Positions 33,137-44,785 of a DNA stretch of 64,000 nucleotides are shown here, piece after piece. The translations under genes were made by a program, and so were the position numbers. The stretch spans positions 64,593 through 128,592 of the forward strand of contig VZQC01005689.1 in the NCBI GenBank assembly GCA_009823505.1, in the 5' to 3' direction. The notes beneath the pieces were generated by a model that searched no databases, was not told where the DNA came from, and was given only the letters and a program-made list of their open reading frames with translations. The stretch comes from Rhizomys pruinosus (lineage: Eukaryota; Chordata; Mammalia; Rodentia; Spalacidae). Numbering within the stretch: the first letter of the stretch is position 1; every line of letters begins with the position of its first letter.

Positions 33137-33388
33137 AAGGGGGTGGCGAGATGGCCTAGCGGTTAAGAGCGCCGATCGCTCTTGCAGAGGACCCGGGTTC
33201 GATCCCCAGCACCCACATGGCGGCCGAGAGCCGTCCGAAACTCCAATTCCAGGAGAACTCCAGTTCCGGGGGAATCCGACGCCCTCTTCTGACCTCCGCG
33301 GCATTGCACGACACGGGTGCAGACCTGCATGCAGACAGTACATTCATACACATACAGAAATAAATAAAATTAAAAAAAAAAAAGAAAA
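33137..33388 (+). repeat. Young B2 SINE with 17-nt internal duplication
   Basis: CpG-rich B2 (gcggttaagagcgccgatcg through acacatacagaaataaataa) with target duplication gaaaaagggggtggc on both sides (about 33124 and 33389). The body carries an extra ctccaattccaggagaa block before the usual ctccagttcc. The same block occurs in the copy at 52915-53185. Confidence 0.93.
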
Positions 33389-33973
33389 AGGGGGTGGCAA
33401 ACTCTAGCCTGGATAGTGAGAATGTTTTTTACATTTGAGTCATTGAAGAAAAACCCAAGAGGAAGAAAGTCTCGTGGAAAAAAACAAACAAACATATGAC
33501 TGCACAGTGCTGACCTTTATCTATCACCCTTGACTTATGGCAAAAAAAAAGAAAAAAAAACATGAAATTCAGATTTCAACATCCAAAACTGAAATTGTAT
33601 TAGCACATAGCCATACTTGCTCATTTACATGCTGTCTACAGCTGTTTTCACATGACACAAGCTCAACTGAACAGGTAGGCCTGAGACGAGACAGTCCATG
33701 AATGAAATGTTTTCCATATGGCCGTCACAGACAGTGTGCTGATGTCGGCCCAGGCAGCTGGCTACCCTGTAAGTGAACAGAAGCCTGGGTCACTATAAGG
33801 AGGGTAGCCCAGAAAATAGCCTCACAGGAAGCTAACATAGAGAAAAGCTCTTTTCTTTTGCAATTCTTCCCAGGTTTAAGAGTTCATCTGTTTAGTCCAA
33901 GTAATAGGAATATTATTTTTATTATATATTGTTGATATACAGGAGCAGAATTGAAGACTAAGTAAAGAAGATG

Positions 33974-34135
33974 TAAGAATATTGCTGGGTGTTGTGGCAC
34001 ACACCTTTAATCACAGCACTCAGGAGGCAGAGGCAGGCAGATCTCTGAGAATTCAAGGCCAGGCTGGTCTACATAGTGAGTTCCAGGGCAGCTGGGGCTA
34101 CAGGGGGATCCTGTCTTGAAAAGACAAAAAAATAA
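33974..34135 (+). repeat. B1 SINE
   Basis: gctgggtgttgtggcacaca through gggatcctgtcttgaaaaga and an A-rich tail, flanked by aagaatat. Confidence 0.92.
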
Positions 34136-34389
34136 AAATAAAAAAGAATATGCATATTTAAAGAGATACTGTTTTATACTTTATATTCCTAGTTTAAATC
34201 AGTACCATGTTTTAAAATATAGTATGCATAATAACTGCTCATTCCTACCAGGTGGTGCTTAAAATGCAATTTCATTAAGGTGGAACTACCCAAGATTGTT
34301 TGTTGTTAGGTTCACTAATAGTTCTGAAACTACAGAAAAAGACTGGAATCAGAGACCTTCCCTCCAAATGGAAGGTGATTTGAAGATTT

Positions 34390-34647
34390 CTTTTTTTTTT
34401 TTTTGAGATTTTTGAGACAGGGTCTCCCTGTAGCCCCAGCTGGCTGGGAACTCACTCTGTAGACCAGGCTGGCCTTGAACTAACAGAGATCCGCCTGGCT
34501 CTGCCTCCTGAGTGCGAGGATTAAAGGCGAGCACCACCACACCTGGCTTAAAGAAGGTTCTTAGCTGCCACGTGAGTGCTGGGAATCGAACCCAGGTCCT
34601 CTGCAAGAGCAGTCGGTACTCTTAACCGCTGAGCCATCTCTCCAACC
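34390..34647 (-). repeat. B2-B1 chimeric SINE, second copy
   Basis: In minus orientation: a B2 head (gagagatggctcagcggtta, B box ggttcgattcc, then agaaccttctttaa) joined at 34547/34548 to a complete B1 (gccaggtgtggtggtgctcg to the A-tail). One target duplication tgatttgaagattt (34376-34389 and 34648-34661) encloses both halves. Confidence 0.9.
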
Positions 34648-35852
34648 TGATTTGAAGATTTAAAATAAAAATAACATAGCTATCCCTATCTGACTTCTAA
34701 ATTAAAATCCCATTTCAATAAACTTAATCTTGCTTTGATCATTTTTTAACTTTGCAAATTTGTTTCTACCCATATAATCATGGGTTCTGCTCTATAAAAG
34801 CAAAATACTGCCCTTCAGAGCTTGGTTTACAGACAAAGACATCATCAGTCCCATCCTGTCTTCAAGCAACTTTTCTGTTTATCAACATTCATTGACATAG
34901 ATCATCTCTTGGAGTCATTTTGTGATTCTTATCAGACTTAGTATGAAATAAATGGTGTTTTCTTAACAACAACAACAACAAAAAATCATTGAATGTGATT
35001 CAGTTCCTAGGCTGAGAAAAAGGGTGAGGAATGAATTCTGAGGATATGGAAGGAATATAAAAAAAGATATGGGTGGTTTGGAAATATTACTCTGGTCTGG
35101 ACAAAGAACTGGAGGATGGAAATGGAAAAGGTCAAGATGAGTTACATAATCTAATTCAGAAGAAATGGACTCAGGAGACTTGAGCATACCTCCTGTCTCT
35201 AGAGTGGATAAAGCTTATGTAAATCACTGGGGTCAAACTACCTTGCATTTAAATCTACCATCTTTCCAACTGTAATAGCTCAACCAAGTGATCCACAGTC
35301 AATTTGATCCATAAAAGGGAGATACAACTTATATCAAACACTATTGCTTTCATGGAAATTTAATAACATTAATATGAGACATGTGGGGTATTGCTTGGTG
35401 ACTCTAAATTCAGCAAATGATGATGTAATGAGTTCTTCTGTGTCTGGTCTCAGGAAAATCTTTCCATCCTCACACGTAGGCAGTGCCCTGTTGGGTCTCT
35501 GGTACCTGAGAACCACAGTGGATGGCAGGGTGTTCAGCCTTAGTACTATTATCATTTGGGGCAAGGAAATACCTTGATGTGTGGATTGTCCTTTATACTG
35601 TACACTGCTAGCAGCATCTCTGGCTTCTACACTCTAAGAGGCACCTAGGAGTACCATTTTCCCTCCAGCCAAGACAACCACAATGGTGTCCAAACACTTC
35701 AAATGCCACCCTCAGCACAAAATGATCCCTACTCGAGAAACATTGATACTGAACCTGATATAGAACACCCCTTGTCCAATGGAAATATGACATGACCCCC
35801 AAATGGGAGACTATATGTAATTTTAAATCTTCTAGTTGTATTTTAATATGTC

Positions 35853-36044
35853 AGGTTCAATTCCCAGCACCCACATGGTGACTAAAAACTGTGTTTAAGC
35901 CGGGTGTGGTGTCACACGCCTTTAAACCTAGCACTCTGGAGGCAGAGGCAGGCAGATCTCTGTGAGTTCAAGGCCAGCCTGGTCTACAGTGTGCGTTCCA
36001 GGCCATCTGGAGCTATAGGGAGACCCTGACTGAAAAAAAAAAAG
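35853..36044 (+). repeat. B2-B1 chimeric SINE, third copy (5'-truncated)
   Basis: Begins inside the B2 head at the B box (ggttcaattcccagcaccc), continues to aaaactgtgtttaa, then joins B1 (gccgggtgtggtgtcacacg) at 35898/35899, the same junction as the other two copies. Ends in an A-run before ggtagtttcat. Confidence 0.87.
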
Positions 36045-36104
36045 GTAGTTTCATAATATTTCTGTCAAAGTGATAGTTTTCCAGGCCATCTAGTTGGTGA
36101 AATT

Positions 36105-37530
36105 ACATCACCATGTGCTCATTATGCATGGTTTTACATCACCATGTGTTCATTATGCATGGTTTTACATCACCATGTGTTCATCACGCACGGTTTTACA
36201 TCACCATGTGTTCATCATGCACGGTTTTATATCACCATGTGTTCATCATGCACGGTTTTACATCACCATGTGTTCATCACGCACGGTTTTACATCACCAT
36301 GTGTTCATCACGCACGGTTTTACATCACCATGTGTTCATCACGCACGGTTTTACATCACCATGTGTTCATCACGCACGGTTTTACATCACCATGTGTTCA
36401 TCACGCACGGTTTTACATCACCATGTGTTCATCACGCACGGTTTTACATCACCATGTGTTCATCACGCACGGTTTTACATCACCATGTGTTCATCACGCA
36501 CGGTTTTACATCACCATGTGTTCATCACGCACGGTTTTACATCACCATGTGTTCATCACGCACGGTTTTACATCACCATGTGTTCATCACGCACGGTTTT
36601 ACATCACCATGTGTTCATCACGCACGGTTTTACATCACCATGTGTTCATCACGCACGGTTTTACATCACCATGTGTTCATCACGCACGGTTTTACATCAC
36701 CATGTGTTCATCACGCACGGTTTTACATCACCATGTGTTCATCACGCACGGTTTTACATCACCATGTGTTCATCACGCACGGTTTTACATCACCATGTGT
36801 TCATCACGCACGGTTTTACATCACCATGTGTTCATCACGCACGGTTTTACATCACCATGTGTTCATCACGCACGGTTTTACATCACCATGTGTTCATCAC
36901 GCACGGTTTTACATCACCATGTGTTCATCACGCACGGTTTTACATCACCATGTGTTCATCACGCACGGTTTTACATCACCATGTGTTCATCACGCACGGT
37001 TTTACATCACCATGTGTTCATCACGCACGGTTTTACATCACCATGTGTTCATCACGCACGGTTTTACATCACCATGTGTTCATCACGCACGGTTTTACAT
37101 CACCATGTGTTCATCACGCACGGTTTTACATCACCATGTGTTCATCACGCACGGTTTTACATCACCATGTGTTCATCACGCACGGTTTTACATCACCATG
37201 TGTTCATCACGCACGGTTTTACATCACCATGTGTTCATCACGCACAGTTTTACATCACCATGTGTTCATCACGCACGGTTTTACATCACCATGTGTTCAT
37301 CACGCACGGTTTTACATCACCATGTGTTCATTATGCATGGTTTTACATCACCATGTGCTCATCATGCACGGTTTTATATCACCGTGTGTTCATCATGCAC
37401 GGTTTTACATCACCATGTGTTCATCACGCACGGTTTTACGTCACCATGTGTTCATCATGCATGGTTTTACATCACCATGTGTTCATCATGCACAGTTTTA
37501 CATCACCATGTGTTCATCACGCACGGTTTT
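36105..37530 (+). repeat. 31-bp minisatellite, 46 units in exact phase
   Basis: The unit runs acatcaccatgtg, ttcatcacgcacgg, tttt. First and last unit starts (36105, 37500) are exactly 45 x 31 nt apart, so no unit carries a net indel. The long core is nearly uniform (one cacagtttt variant near 37245). Edge units on both sides carry ttatgcatgg, tcatgcacgg or atatcacc variants. Core units hold two CpGs each (cacgcacgg). Because 31 is not a multiple of 3 and no frame has a stop, all three forward frames stay open for up to 513 codons; these are not genes. Confidence 0.98.
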
Positions 37531-37919
37531 GCACACTTCCCCTTGAGGTCGTGCTTCACCGTGTTTTCCTTTGCCAGTGCAACTCTGATAGCCCCAAATG
37601 CTTATGGGCAGCAACTCTGGTGGGTCAGACTCTGATGAGCAAGGTAAGCCAACGACCAGCACACAGGGAAAGGGGACACTACTGACAACCCTCCTAGCCG
37701 TTCAGTAGTGACAGCTCCAGTCCATTTCACTTCCACCCTACTGCAAACACATGGAACTCTCTACTTAAGCATTTTCTTCTGGTCAGAGAACACAGGGCAG
37801 TCTGGAAATTCCAGAGCATTCATCCCACAGATGTAGCCATGGTGAAAAGGTGCAGGGAATTTGGAAGGTAAATAGCTCAGCATCTTTGACTAATTGTGTG
37901 CTTATTCTGAGGCCTATTC

Positions 37920-38101
37920 TTTTTTTTTTTTATAATGCTTTTATATATGTTTTGTGTATTTCAGACATCATTTCTCAGTTCAGTTTAGACATATTCCCCT
38001 TTCCCTTCCCCCCACCCCACCCCAGATCATGCACTCTGCCATAACTGTCCTGCATCTTTCTCACGGTCTTTTTTTTTACGTTTAGGAATTCACATTTTCC
38101 T
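37920..38101 (-). mobile_element. 5'-truncated L1 3'-end insertion
   Basis: In minus orientation: agatgcaggacagttatggc, agagtgcatgatctggggtg, then a G-rich tract, gtctaaactgaactgagaa and an A-tail. The near-identical target duplication ctgag(g/a)cctattc at 37907-37919 and 38102-38114 shows it is a discrete insertion. It shares its 3' end with 44075-44375, 47442-47993 and 61325-61470. The L1 assignment is an inference from the ORF2-like piece upstream of the last of these. Confidence 0.7.
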
Positions 38102-38934
38102 CTGAGACCTATTCAATCCTTGTTCCTAAGTTTCCCTTAATGAGATTGTAGACTACCGTCTAAAGTGGAGATGTGCTCCATAGCATAGTATTTATTGCCT
38201 TTCCTCTGTTCTTGGTTCCTATCTCTACTATACTTGTGTTACTCAGATAAACTCCTTGAACTTGAATCCTGAACTCAGACCCAAAGTTCCCACCCAGATC
38301 ATGATCTATCTTTAAGAATAATTATCTTCTTTCTTTTGTGAACAATAGGCATCAAGAAAAAAATGATAAATCCTTAGCAGAAGTTGGAAAAAAATTTAAT
38401 GTATGCTGGAAAAAAATATTCATCAAAAATCATATTTATTGACCCAAATGTTGACTGTGACAAAGCAAGGACACTCTACAATGATTTTCTTATTTGTCTA
38501 TGAGATCTGAGTTTTTATTGTGCACTATGAAGTGACAATAAATGATATGCCTGGACTTTCTCAAATAATAGCATAATAGGGTTTTAGATAAAGAAATGAC
38601 AAAATAGAACTCTTTCAATTGAAGAGACTCCAAATTCCTCTACCTGGACACTTCAGTAAAATCCAGTGACTTCTTTTTTGTTCTTCTAGAATATTCTGTC
38701 ACTGTTACAAACATTTCAGTCACAGATTCCCTTTGCATGTAGGATGGAGACTTGAAGCTGTCCTCAAATACTTGTTCTCTTCTGCTGCCACAGAAACAGA
38801 ACATCCTATTACAGCTGGCATCAACCCACAGAGAATAAATATTATGTTACCCAGCCTGTTTACAGTTCCGAATGGCTGTGTGACAAAATTCTGGACAATG
38901 TCCTGTTACAAATAACAGAATCTGTCTTAAAGAG

Positions 38935-39190
38935 ATAGTGGGTCTCGACTGGGCAATCAGCCACCCACAGGACATTTGGCAATGTCTTGAGTCATTTTTG
39001 GTTGACGCAAATCGGGAGTGCTATAGCATCAGGTGGCAGGGGACGGTGATGTTACTATACAACCTAAAGTGAACAGTGAGTTCAAGGCCAGCCTGGTCTA
39101 CACAGGCCAGCTGAGGCTACAAGGAGACACTGTCTCAAAAAGACAAAAAAAAAAGAGCCCTTTAACAAGGAATGATCCTGACTCAAAGAC
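38935..39190 (+). repeat. MER20 DNA transposon fragment, interrupted by a B1
   Basis: gtgggtctcgactgggcaat, then aggacatttggcaatgtctt and gagtcatttttggttgacgc, then ttaacaaggaatgatcctga after the B1 interruption. This is the MER20 order. Confidence 0.8.
39075..39155 (+). repeat. 5'-truncated B1 inside MER20
   Basis: gtgagttcaaggccagcctg through gagacactgtctcaaaaaga and an A-run. Confidence 0.85.
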
Positions 39191-39524
39191 CAACTGCACC
39201 ACAATTGTAATAAGACTCCAAATTAGATTCTGGACTCTAAACAAGAATTCAGGAACAATTGCTCCTGGTTCTTTCAAGCTTTGCCACAGGATCCAAGTGT
39301 TTGCTTGCCTGATATCTACAAAGCAATAAAAATGTCCCAATCTCGAAACTCTGTTGAATCTGATTTATTTCCTTTGTAGTTGTAAACCTGTGATTGCCAT
39401 ATGTTCTTGCCTCAGGATCCCTTCACTTTCTTGTCAGTTATTGAGGGCTTGGAAAGGCTTGTATTTTACACAGGTTTTTATCTGTTACTATTAAGTGAAT
39501 TAATAATTAAAATTGAGACTATGT

Positions 39525-39833
39525 TTGTTTGTGTTTGAGTGTACATTCGTGTATGTTTCACACGTGGAGGGCAGATATCAACCTCTGGTATCATTCCTCA
39601 GGTGCCATGAATCTGGTTTTGAAGCATCATCTCTTACTTGGCCTGGAACTCATTGATTAGGCTAGGTTGACTGGCCAGCAATCTTCCAGAATCCACCTAT
39701 CTCAGTCTCCCCAGAACTGGGAATATAAGTGGGTATCCCCATGCTCAGCTGTTTTACATAGGTTCTGGGGGTCAAACTCAGGGCTCCATGCTTACATGGC
39801 AATCATTTTACCACCTGAACCATCTCAGCAGGC
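39525..39833 (-). repeat. B4 SINE
   Basis: gtggagggcagatatcaacc, then cttggcctggaactcattga, gctaggttgactggccagc, ctccccagaactgggaatat and tctgggggtcaaactcaggg to gaaccatctcagcaggcc. Confidence 0.85.
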
Positions 39834-39994
39834 CATGAGCTGAGAATATTGCAAAACGCAGGACCACATTCCTATGGGTGTCAGCATGATATCATTGCAT
39901 ACTGACACATAATCTCTGGCAAACACTACTATACACTTTTGGAAGAATGAGAGTCAAAACACACACAAATATTTTCATAAAATATATTTGGTTA

Positions 39995-40122
39995 TTTTGA
40001 AATGGAGTTTTACTGTATTGCTTAGGCTGGCCTAGAATTGGCTGGGGTGGCATCAAACTCACAATACTAGTGCCTAGGTCTCCCAAAGGCTTGGATTACA
40101 GGTGTGCCCCACTGTGCCCAGC
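39995..40122 (-). repeat. Old B1 SINE
   Basis: tatgctta-like centre (tattgcttaggctggcctag), then ctcacaatactagtgcctag and cttggattacaggtgtgcc. Confidence 0.7.
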
Positions 40123-40295
40123 TGATTAATTTTGACTTCAAGAAATTCCTGTGAATAAGAAATCCCCAATATTTCCTCAGACCACTGTTTGAGGAATGCA
40201 TCAGTTAAAGGTGGAACCATTATTAAACTCTCTGATGCCCTTTACAGTGAAAAGGGTCTTTCCTCTTTTCTCCATGTAAATATATGCTCATTATA

Positions 40296-40440
40296 GGGTA
40301 TCATAGCTCAGGTCCATAATTCTGGTACTTCAGAGACTGAGGCAGAAGGATCTCCATAAACTCAAGGCATCAGCGTGGGTTACATAGTGAGTTTCAGGCT
40401 AGTTTGAGCTACAGAGTGATACCTGTGTCAGTCATAATCA
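40296..40440 (+). repeat. Old B1 SINE
   Basis: ggtatcatagctcaggtcca, then ggtacttcagagactgaggc, agaaggatctccataaactc and gttacatagtgagtttcagg. Confidence 0.65.
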
Positions 40441-41061
40441 CATACATGCACAGGCACATGCCTGATCATTGTAAAATGGTATACAGAGTTCTCCTGTAGC
40501 TTCTCTATGGTACAAAAAATGTACAAGTGTGACAACTGAAAACTGCTATTATGGTAACAGTGACTTTTGCTCTATCAGTATTTAATATGTGAGCTGAACT
40601 GACTTATTGATGCTGGAGATCATTTGAACAAAAGTAGTTATTACAGTATCCTCATCTGAAGTATTTGGGGCTACCAGAGGATATGGGTTCCTATTTCCAG
40701 AGGCCAAAATCTAATAGGAAAAGTGCTGTTAAACCTAGTAGTGAAAGTGCACATCGAAATCTTAAATTGTATATCTATCTGTTTTTCCTCGCCTTCACTA
40801 TCGGACACCTGCCAATAAAATGTGTCTGTGTGAGAGAGAGCAACATAGGTCCTACTTCCCAAACTGAATTATCTTGGGAAGAAACCGACAATGACTTTCT
40901 TCATTCATGATGATTTCATGAGCAACTCCACATTTTTGTAATTTTTGCTCTATTTGAAAATAGAATGTGAATAATAATAAACAAATACTGAACGTTTCAT
41001 ATGCAAAATGATGTATTAGTGCAGAACATTATTCCCCAAGCATAGGAGGCATTACCCTTTT

Positions 41062-41282
41062 CTTTTTTATTTATTATTTTTTATGTGTATGAGTGTACTG
41101 TCTGCATGTAGGTTGGTGCACCCATGTCGTGCAATGCCACGGAGGTCAGAATAGGGCGTCGGATTTCCCCGGAACTGGAGTTAAAGACGGTTCTTAGCTG
41201 CCATGTGGGTGCTGGGAATCGAACCCAGGTCCTCTGCAAGAGTAGTCGGTGCTCTTAACCACTGAGCCCTCTCTCCAGCCCT
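41062..41282 (-). repeat. B2 SINE
   Basis: Full-length minus B2, with flanking gcattaccc on both sides (about 41049 and 41282). Confidence 0.94.
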
Positions 41283-41826
41283 GCATTACCCCTTTCATCA
41301 AAGCTACTGTGACTGCTGCTTATGAGAGATCCTCGAGTTGGGGCCTGTTGACATTCCCTCAAAGAAGGCGGGAATAAGAGAGCCATTAGACTCTCATCTG
41401 AGACTTCAGCCACTTTCTCCTGTACCTCCTGACAGCTGCATGTAATCTTGCCCAAGCTGCACATGGTGCTGGGAGTAAGCAAAGTATAAAGAGTGTGAGG
41501 GAGTCACTGAAGGGGGCACTCCATCCATGCAGTGATGAGGAAGTGGTCATCCATCTTGTGGTGAGATTTTTCTAATGATGCAGCTGTTTCAGGATCATGC
41601 ACAGCACCTTAAGTAATGTTCATCCATGGTCCTGTGAGTAAGCCCAGTGAGTGTGTTGGTTCCCCAAGCTAGACTTGGGTCAAATTGTTTCTGTTTTCTG
41701 TCTTTGGGGCCCTACTGCGAGTAGATGTTTGTCCCCATCTCTCTGGGAAAAGTTCATGCATGTATAATCTCAGAATGAAGACATCAATAAGTAGAAGCCA
41801 ATGGGCTTTTCAGGAAATTATTCTTT

Positions 41827-41829
41827 TAA

Positions 41830-41875
<46 letters not shown>

Positions 41876-42075
41876 GTATATGAGTGTACTGTCTGGATGT
41901 AGGTTGGTGCACCTGTGTCCTGCAATGCCACAGAAGTCAGAAAAGGGTGTTGGATTCCCCTGGATCTGGAGTTAAAGATGGTTCTTAGCCACCGTGTGGA
42001 TGCTGGGAATCAAACCCTGGGTCCTCTGCAAGAGCAGTCAGCACTCTTAACCGCTGAGCCATCTCTTCAGCCCCT
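41827..42075 (-). repeat. B2 SINE with (ATT)n tail
   Basis: The tail is about 15 (att) units at 41831-41875, then gtatatgagtgtactgtctg through gagccatctcttcagcccc. Target duplication tcaggaaattatt on both sides. Confidence 0.94.
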
Positions 42076-42674
42076 CAGGAAATTATTTAAATTTTTACAA
42101 TACCAAAGCATTCATTTTCCACCAAGCATTTTCTTCATTAATACTTTGCACTCTACATTTTAGCATAGATTCTTTTAAAAACAATAGTCATGATTCAGAT
42201 CGAAGTGCCCCCTACAGGCTCCTATGTTTAAACACTGATTCTCTAGCAGGTGGTTCTCTTTTAGGAGGTCATAGCTTTGGGGTGAGAGGCTAGCCTGATG
42301 GAGGCTGGACAATGGAGGTGATCCTATAAGAGTGACAGCTTGATGCTCCTTCTGGCATGAGCTTTCTGCTTTCCTGTTTGAAGCTGTGGGAGAAACTGTT
42401 CTACAAGTTCAGAAAGGCAAATAGAGCCAGATCATTTTTCTGTGGCAAGTACATCCTAGCTTGTTACCCCCCCCCCCGCCCCTCCCAGAGCAACCTCACT
42501 CACTAGACTCTAAAATTGTCCCCAGGTTTTGCAAAAGCATTCCTTGAGGATCTCTGATTCAGGCCTGTAAGTTTATCATTCATCTATCTGACAGACTGAT
42601 GTAGCTTTGGAAAAGCACTCTATACTTCCTTGGCAGAACCCTGAAACAGTGTTTCATTATAAAGAATCTAATTT

Positions 42675-42885
42675 AGGGGCTGGAGAAATGGCCTAGCGGT
42701 TAAGAGCACCAACTGCTCTTGCAGAGGACCTGGGTTCGATCCCCAGCACCCACATGGCAGCTGAGAACTGTCTTTAACTCCAGTTCCAGGGGAATCTGAC
42801 ACCTTCTTCTGACCTCCACGGCACAAACCTTCATGCAGACAGTACATTCATACACATACACAAATATAAATTAAAAGACTCTAAT
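42675..42885 (+). repeat. B2 SINE with internal deletion
   Basis: ggggctggagaaatggccta through cacatacacaaatataaatt. It lacks the gcattgcacgacacgggtg segment (cacggcacaaacc). Confidence 0.92.
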
Positions 42886-43477
42886 TGAAAATTGTTACAA
42901 AAGATAAGGAAAGGAAACCTCCCTATAGACCCTATCACAGAGACCCAGAACATAATTCCCACTTCAGCACTAAACTAAGCAGTCTAACCTCAGGAAGTTC
43001 CTGCACTGAACTATTTTAGCCAAGTGACTAATGACAGCCTCACATTATTGGTAAAGATCCGGAGATGGGGAAAATATTTCTTTTTCTCTTAATCTGAACA
43101 TCAGACCTCCTAACTCCAGTGATGCTCTCTTCAATCTTCCCTCCTGCGCTCCATTGCTCCATTCCCAGGCACCTAACTGTTCTTTTGCAACTGCATACAA
43201 TGAAAATCAATAAGCTTAATGAACATAACTAGTCAGGGTAAATCAATTAGCTGTAAGCTTATGTGTGGTGGGAGACAAGTGCAGTATTTAAAAGAATTAC
43301 ATTGAGACTAGGGAGAAAATAAAGAAATAGAAATAAATAAATAAAATTTAAAATAATTATATTCTAAGAGTTCCCAAAAGGATCAATATAGTACCTTTAT
43401 AGAACAGGTATGAAGAGGAGTGGGCCCCATGCCAAGAATCCTCAAATTTCTTCTTGCTCTTTATTCTAGAATCCTCT

Positions 43478-43692
43478 TATTTTTAAAAATATTTACTTAT
43501 TTGATATAGATATGAGTGTTTTGCCTGCATGCATGTAAGTGCACCAAGTGCATGCCATGCCTGTAGAGGGAAGATTCTCTGGAACTGAAGTTGCTGGTGA
43601 TTGTTAGCTGTCATGTGGGCTATGGGAACAAACCCTGGGTCCTTTGCAGCAATATCCAGTGCTTTTTACCGCTGAGCCATCTGTCTATCCAC
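43478..43692 (-). repeat. B3-like SINE, target duplication
   Basis: tgagtgttttgcctgcatgc, then tgtagagggaagattctctg, ctatgggaacaaaccctggg and ccgctgagccatctgtctat. Target duplication ctagaatcctcttat on both sides. Confidence 0.9.
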
Positions 43693-44074
43693 TAGAATCC
43701 TCTTATCAATAATTACAGCAAACTATCACCTTTAGGAGGAACCTTGGCAAGTAAGTTACCCATTGGTCAGATCACTGCTTTTCCCTGGCCAAAATACTAA
43801 TTATTTTGATGATACTTTGTTTGAGAGAGTCTTCCAAAAGTGATCAGTTCTCATTCACTAATGACTTTATGGTGAAAGATAGCACATTAGCACCACGATG
43901 ATCTTGAGATTCACAGGAAATAATAAGAATGTCTCCTTTATGTAATATAGAAATGTAAAGTAATATTTTTTTACCTTTTTTTTTCTTTACCTGCATATAA
44001 CTCTGCTGCCAAAATGTGAATCCCTAAACATGTTTTGGAATTATCCTATAGTTTATTTTCAGACATCATAATTT

Positions 44075-44375
44075 TGGTATGTGTGTGGCGTGCATATATG
44101 CAGGTTTTGAAGTGATGCAAATTGGAAGGAACAACAACAAAAATGACTGGGTCAAAGAACTGAATGAAACAGTAAACTTCTGCCCCAAACAGTAAACTTC
44201 AGCATTGAAAATTTAAAAAAAAATTAAAAAAAAAGATTGACAAAAAGATAAAAGACATATATGGCAGAATGCACGAGCTCTGGCGGGGTGGGGGACAACG
44301 CGGGGGAACAGGTCTAAATTTGACTAAGAGATGTTGTACGAAATACACAAAACTTCAATAATAAAATAAAATTAG
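44075..44375 (+). mobile_element. L1 3'-UTR-like element
   Basis: gtgtggcgtgcatatatgca, then gaaggaacaacaacaaaaat, gactgggtcaaagaactgaa, atggcagaatgcacgagctc, a ggcggggtgggggacaacg tract and an end at aaacttcaataata. It is colinear with 47442-47993. Confidence 0.65.
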
Positions 44376-44424
44376 TATATCTTTTTAAAAAATCCAAAAG
44401 ATTGTCTCCTTAAAGAATACTACA

Positions 44425-44640
44425 GTGGCAGGTGTAGCTCAGTTGTTGAAGTAGTTGTGTAACATGCACAAAACTGAGAGTTCAATCCCAGCACCAAATA
44501 AATCAGACATGGTGGCCCACACTTGTAATGTCAGCACTTAGAAGGTATATGCAGGAGGGTCACAAGTTGAAGGTCATCCTCTGCTATGCAGTGAGTTTGA
44601 GAGAAGACTGGGCTGCATGAAACCCTGGTTAAAAATAAAG
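44425..44640 (+). repeat. B4/RSINE1-type SINE (ID-B1 dimer)
   Basis: caggtgtagctcagttgttg head (ID-like), gttcaatcccagcaccaaat, then B1-like tggtggcccacacttgtaat and aggtcatcctctgctatgca. Confidence 0.8.
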
Positions 44641-44647
44641 CAGAAGC

Positions 44648-44785
44648 CAGGCATAGTGGAGTACATTTTTAATCCCATCACTTGGGAGGTAGAGGCAGGT
44701 AGATGTCTAAGATTGAGGCCAGGCTGGTCAACATAGTGAATTCCAGGCCAGCTGGGAGACTGTGTCTCAAAAAGAATAATGACAA
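44648..44785 (+). repeat. B1 SINE
   Basis: agccaggcatagtggagtac through gagactgtgtctcaaaaaga. Confidence 0.88.

Larger units (their letters stand above)
24531..36104. other. Gene-free block: SINEs, MIR, old L1, microsatellites
   Basis: Outside the listed repeats I recognise nothing in 25322-25889, 26044-26724, 27216-28392, 28651-30341, 30380-31036, 31253-31744, 31976-32584, 33404-33973 or 34662-35852. No ORF here has protein-like conserved motifs. Confidence 0.55.

Noticed and set aside
32838..33353. Several 62-133-codon ORFs containing Cys/Gly/Pro-rich words
   Set aside because: These are B2 SINE translations; the same peptides recur at other B2 copies (52893-53267, 2224-2478).
36105..37530. 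CRISPR-like regular repeat
   Set aside because: Units are contiguous with no spacers, and the DNA is mammalian.
36094..37685. Three overlapping forward frames of 477-513 codons
   Set aside because: They are the 31-bp minisatellite read in each frame; the unit has no stop in any forward frame. No domain, start context or codon bias.
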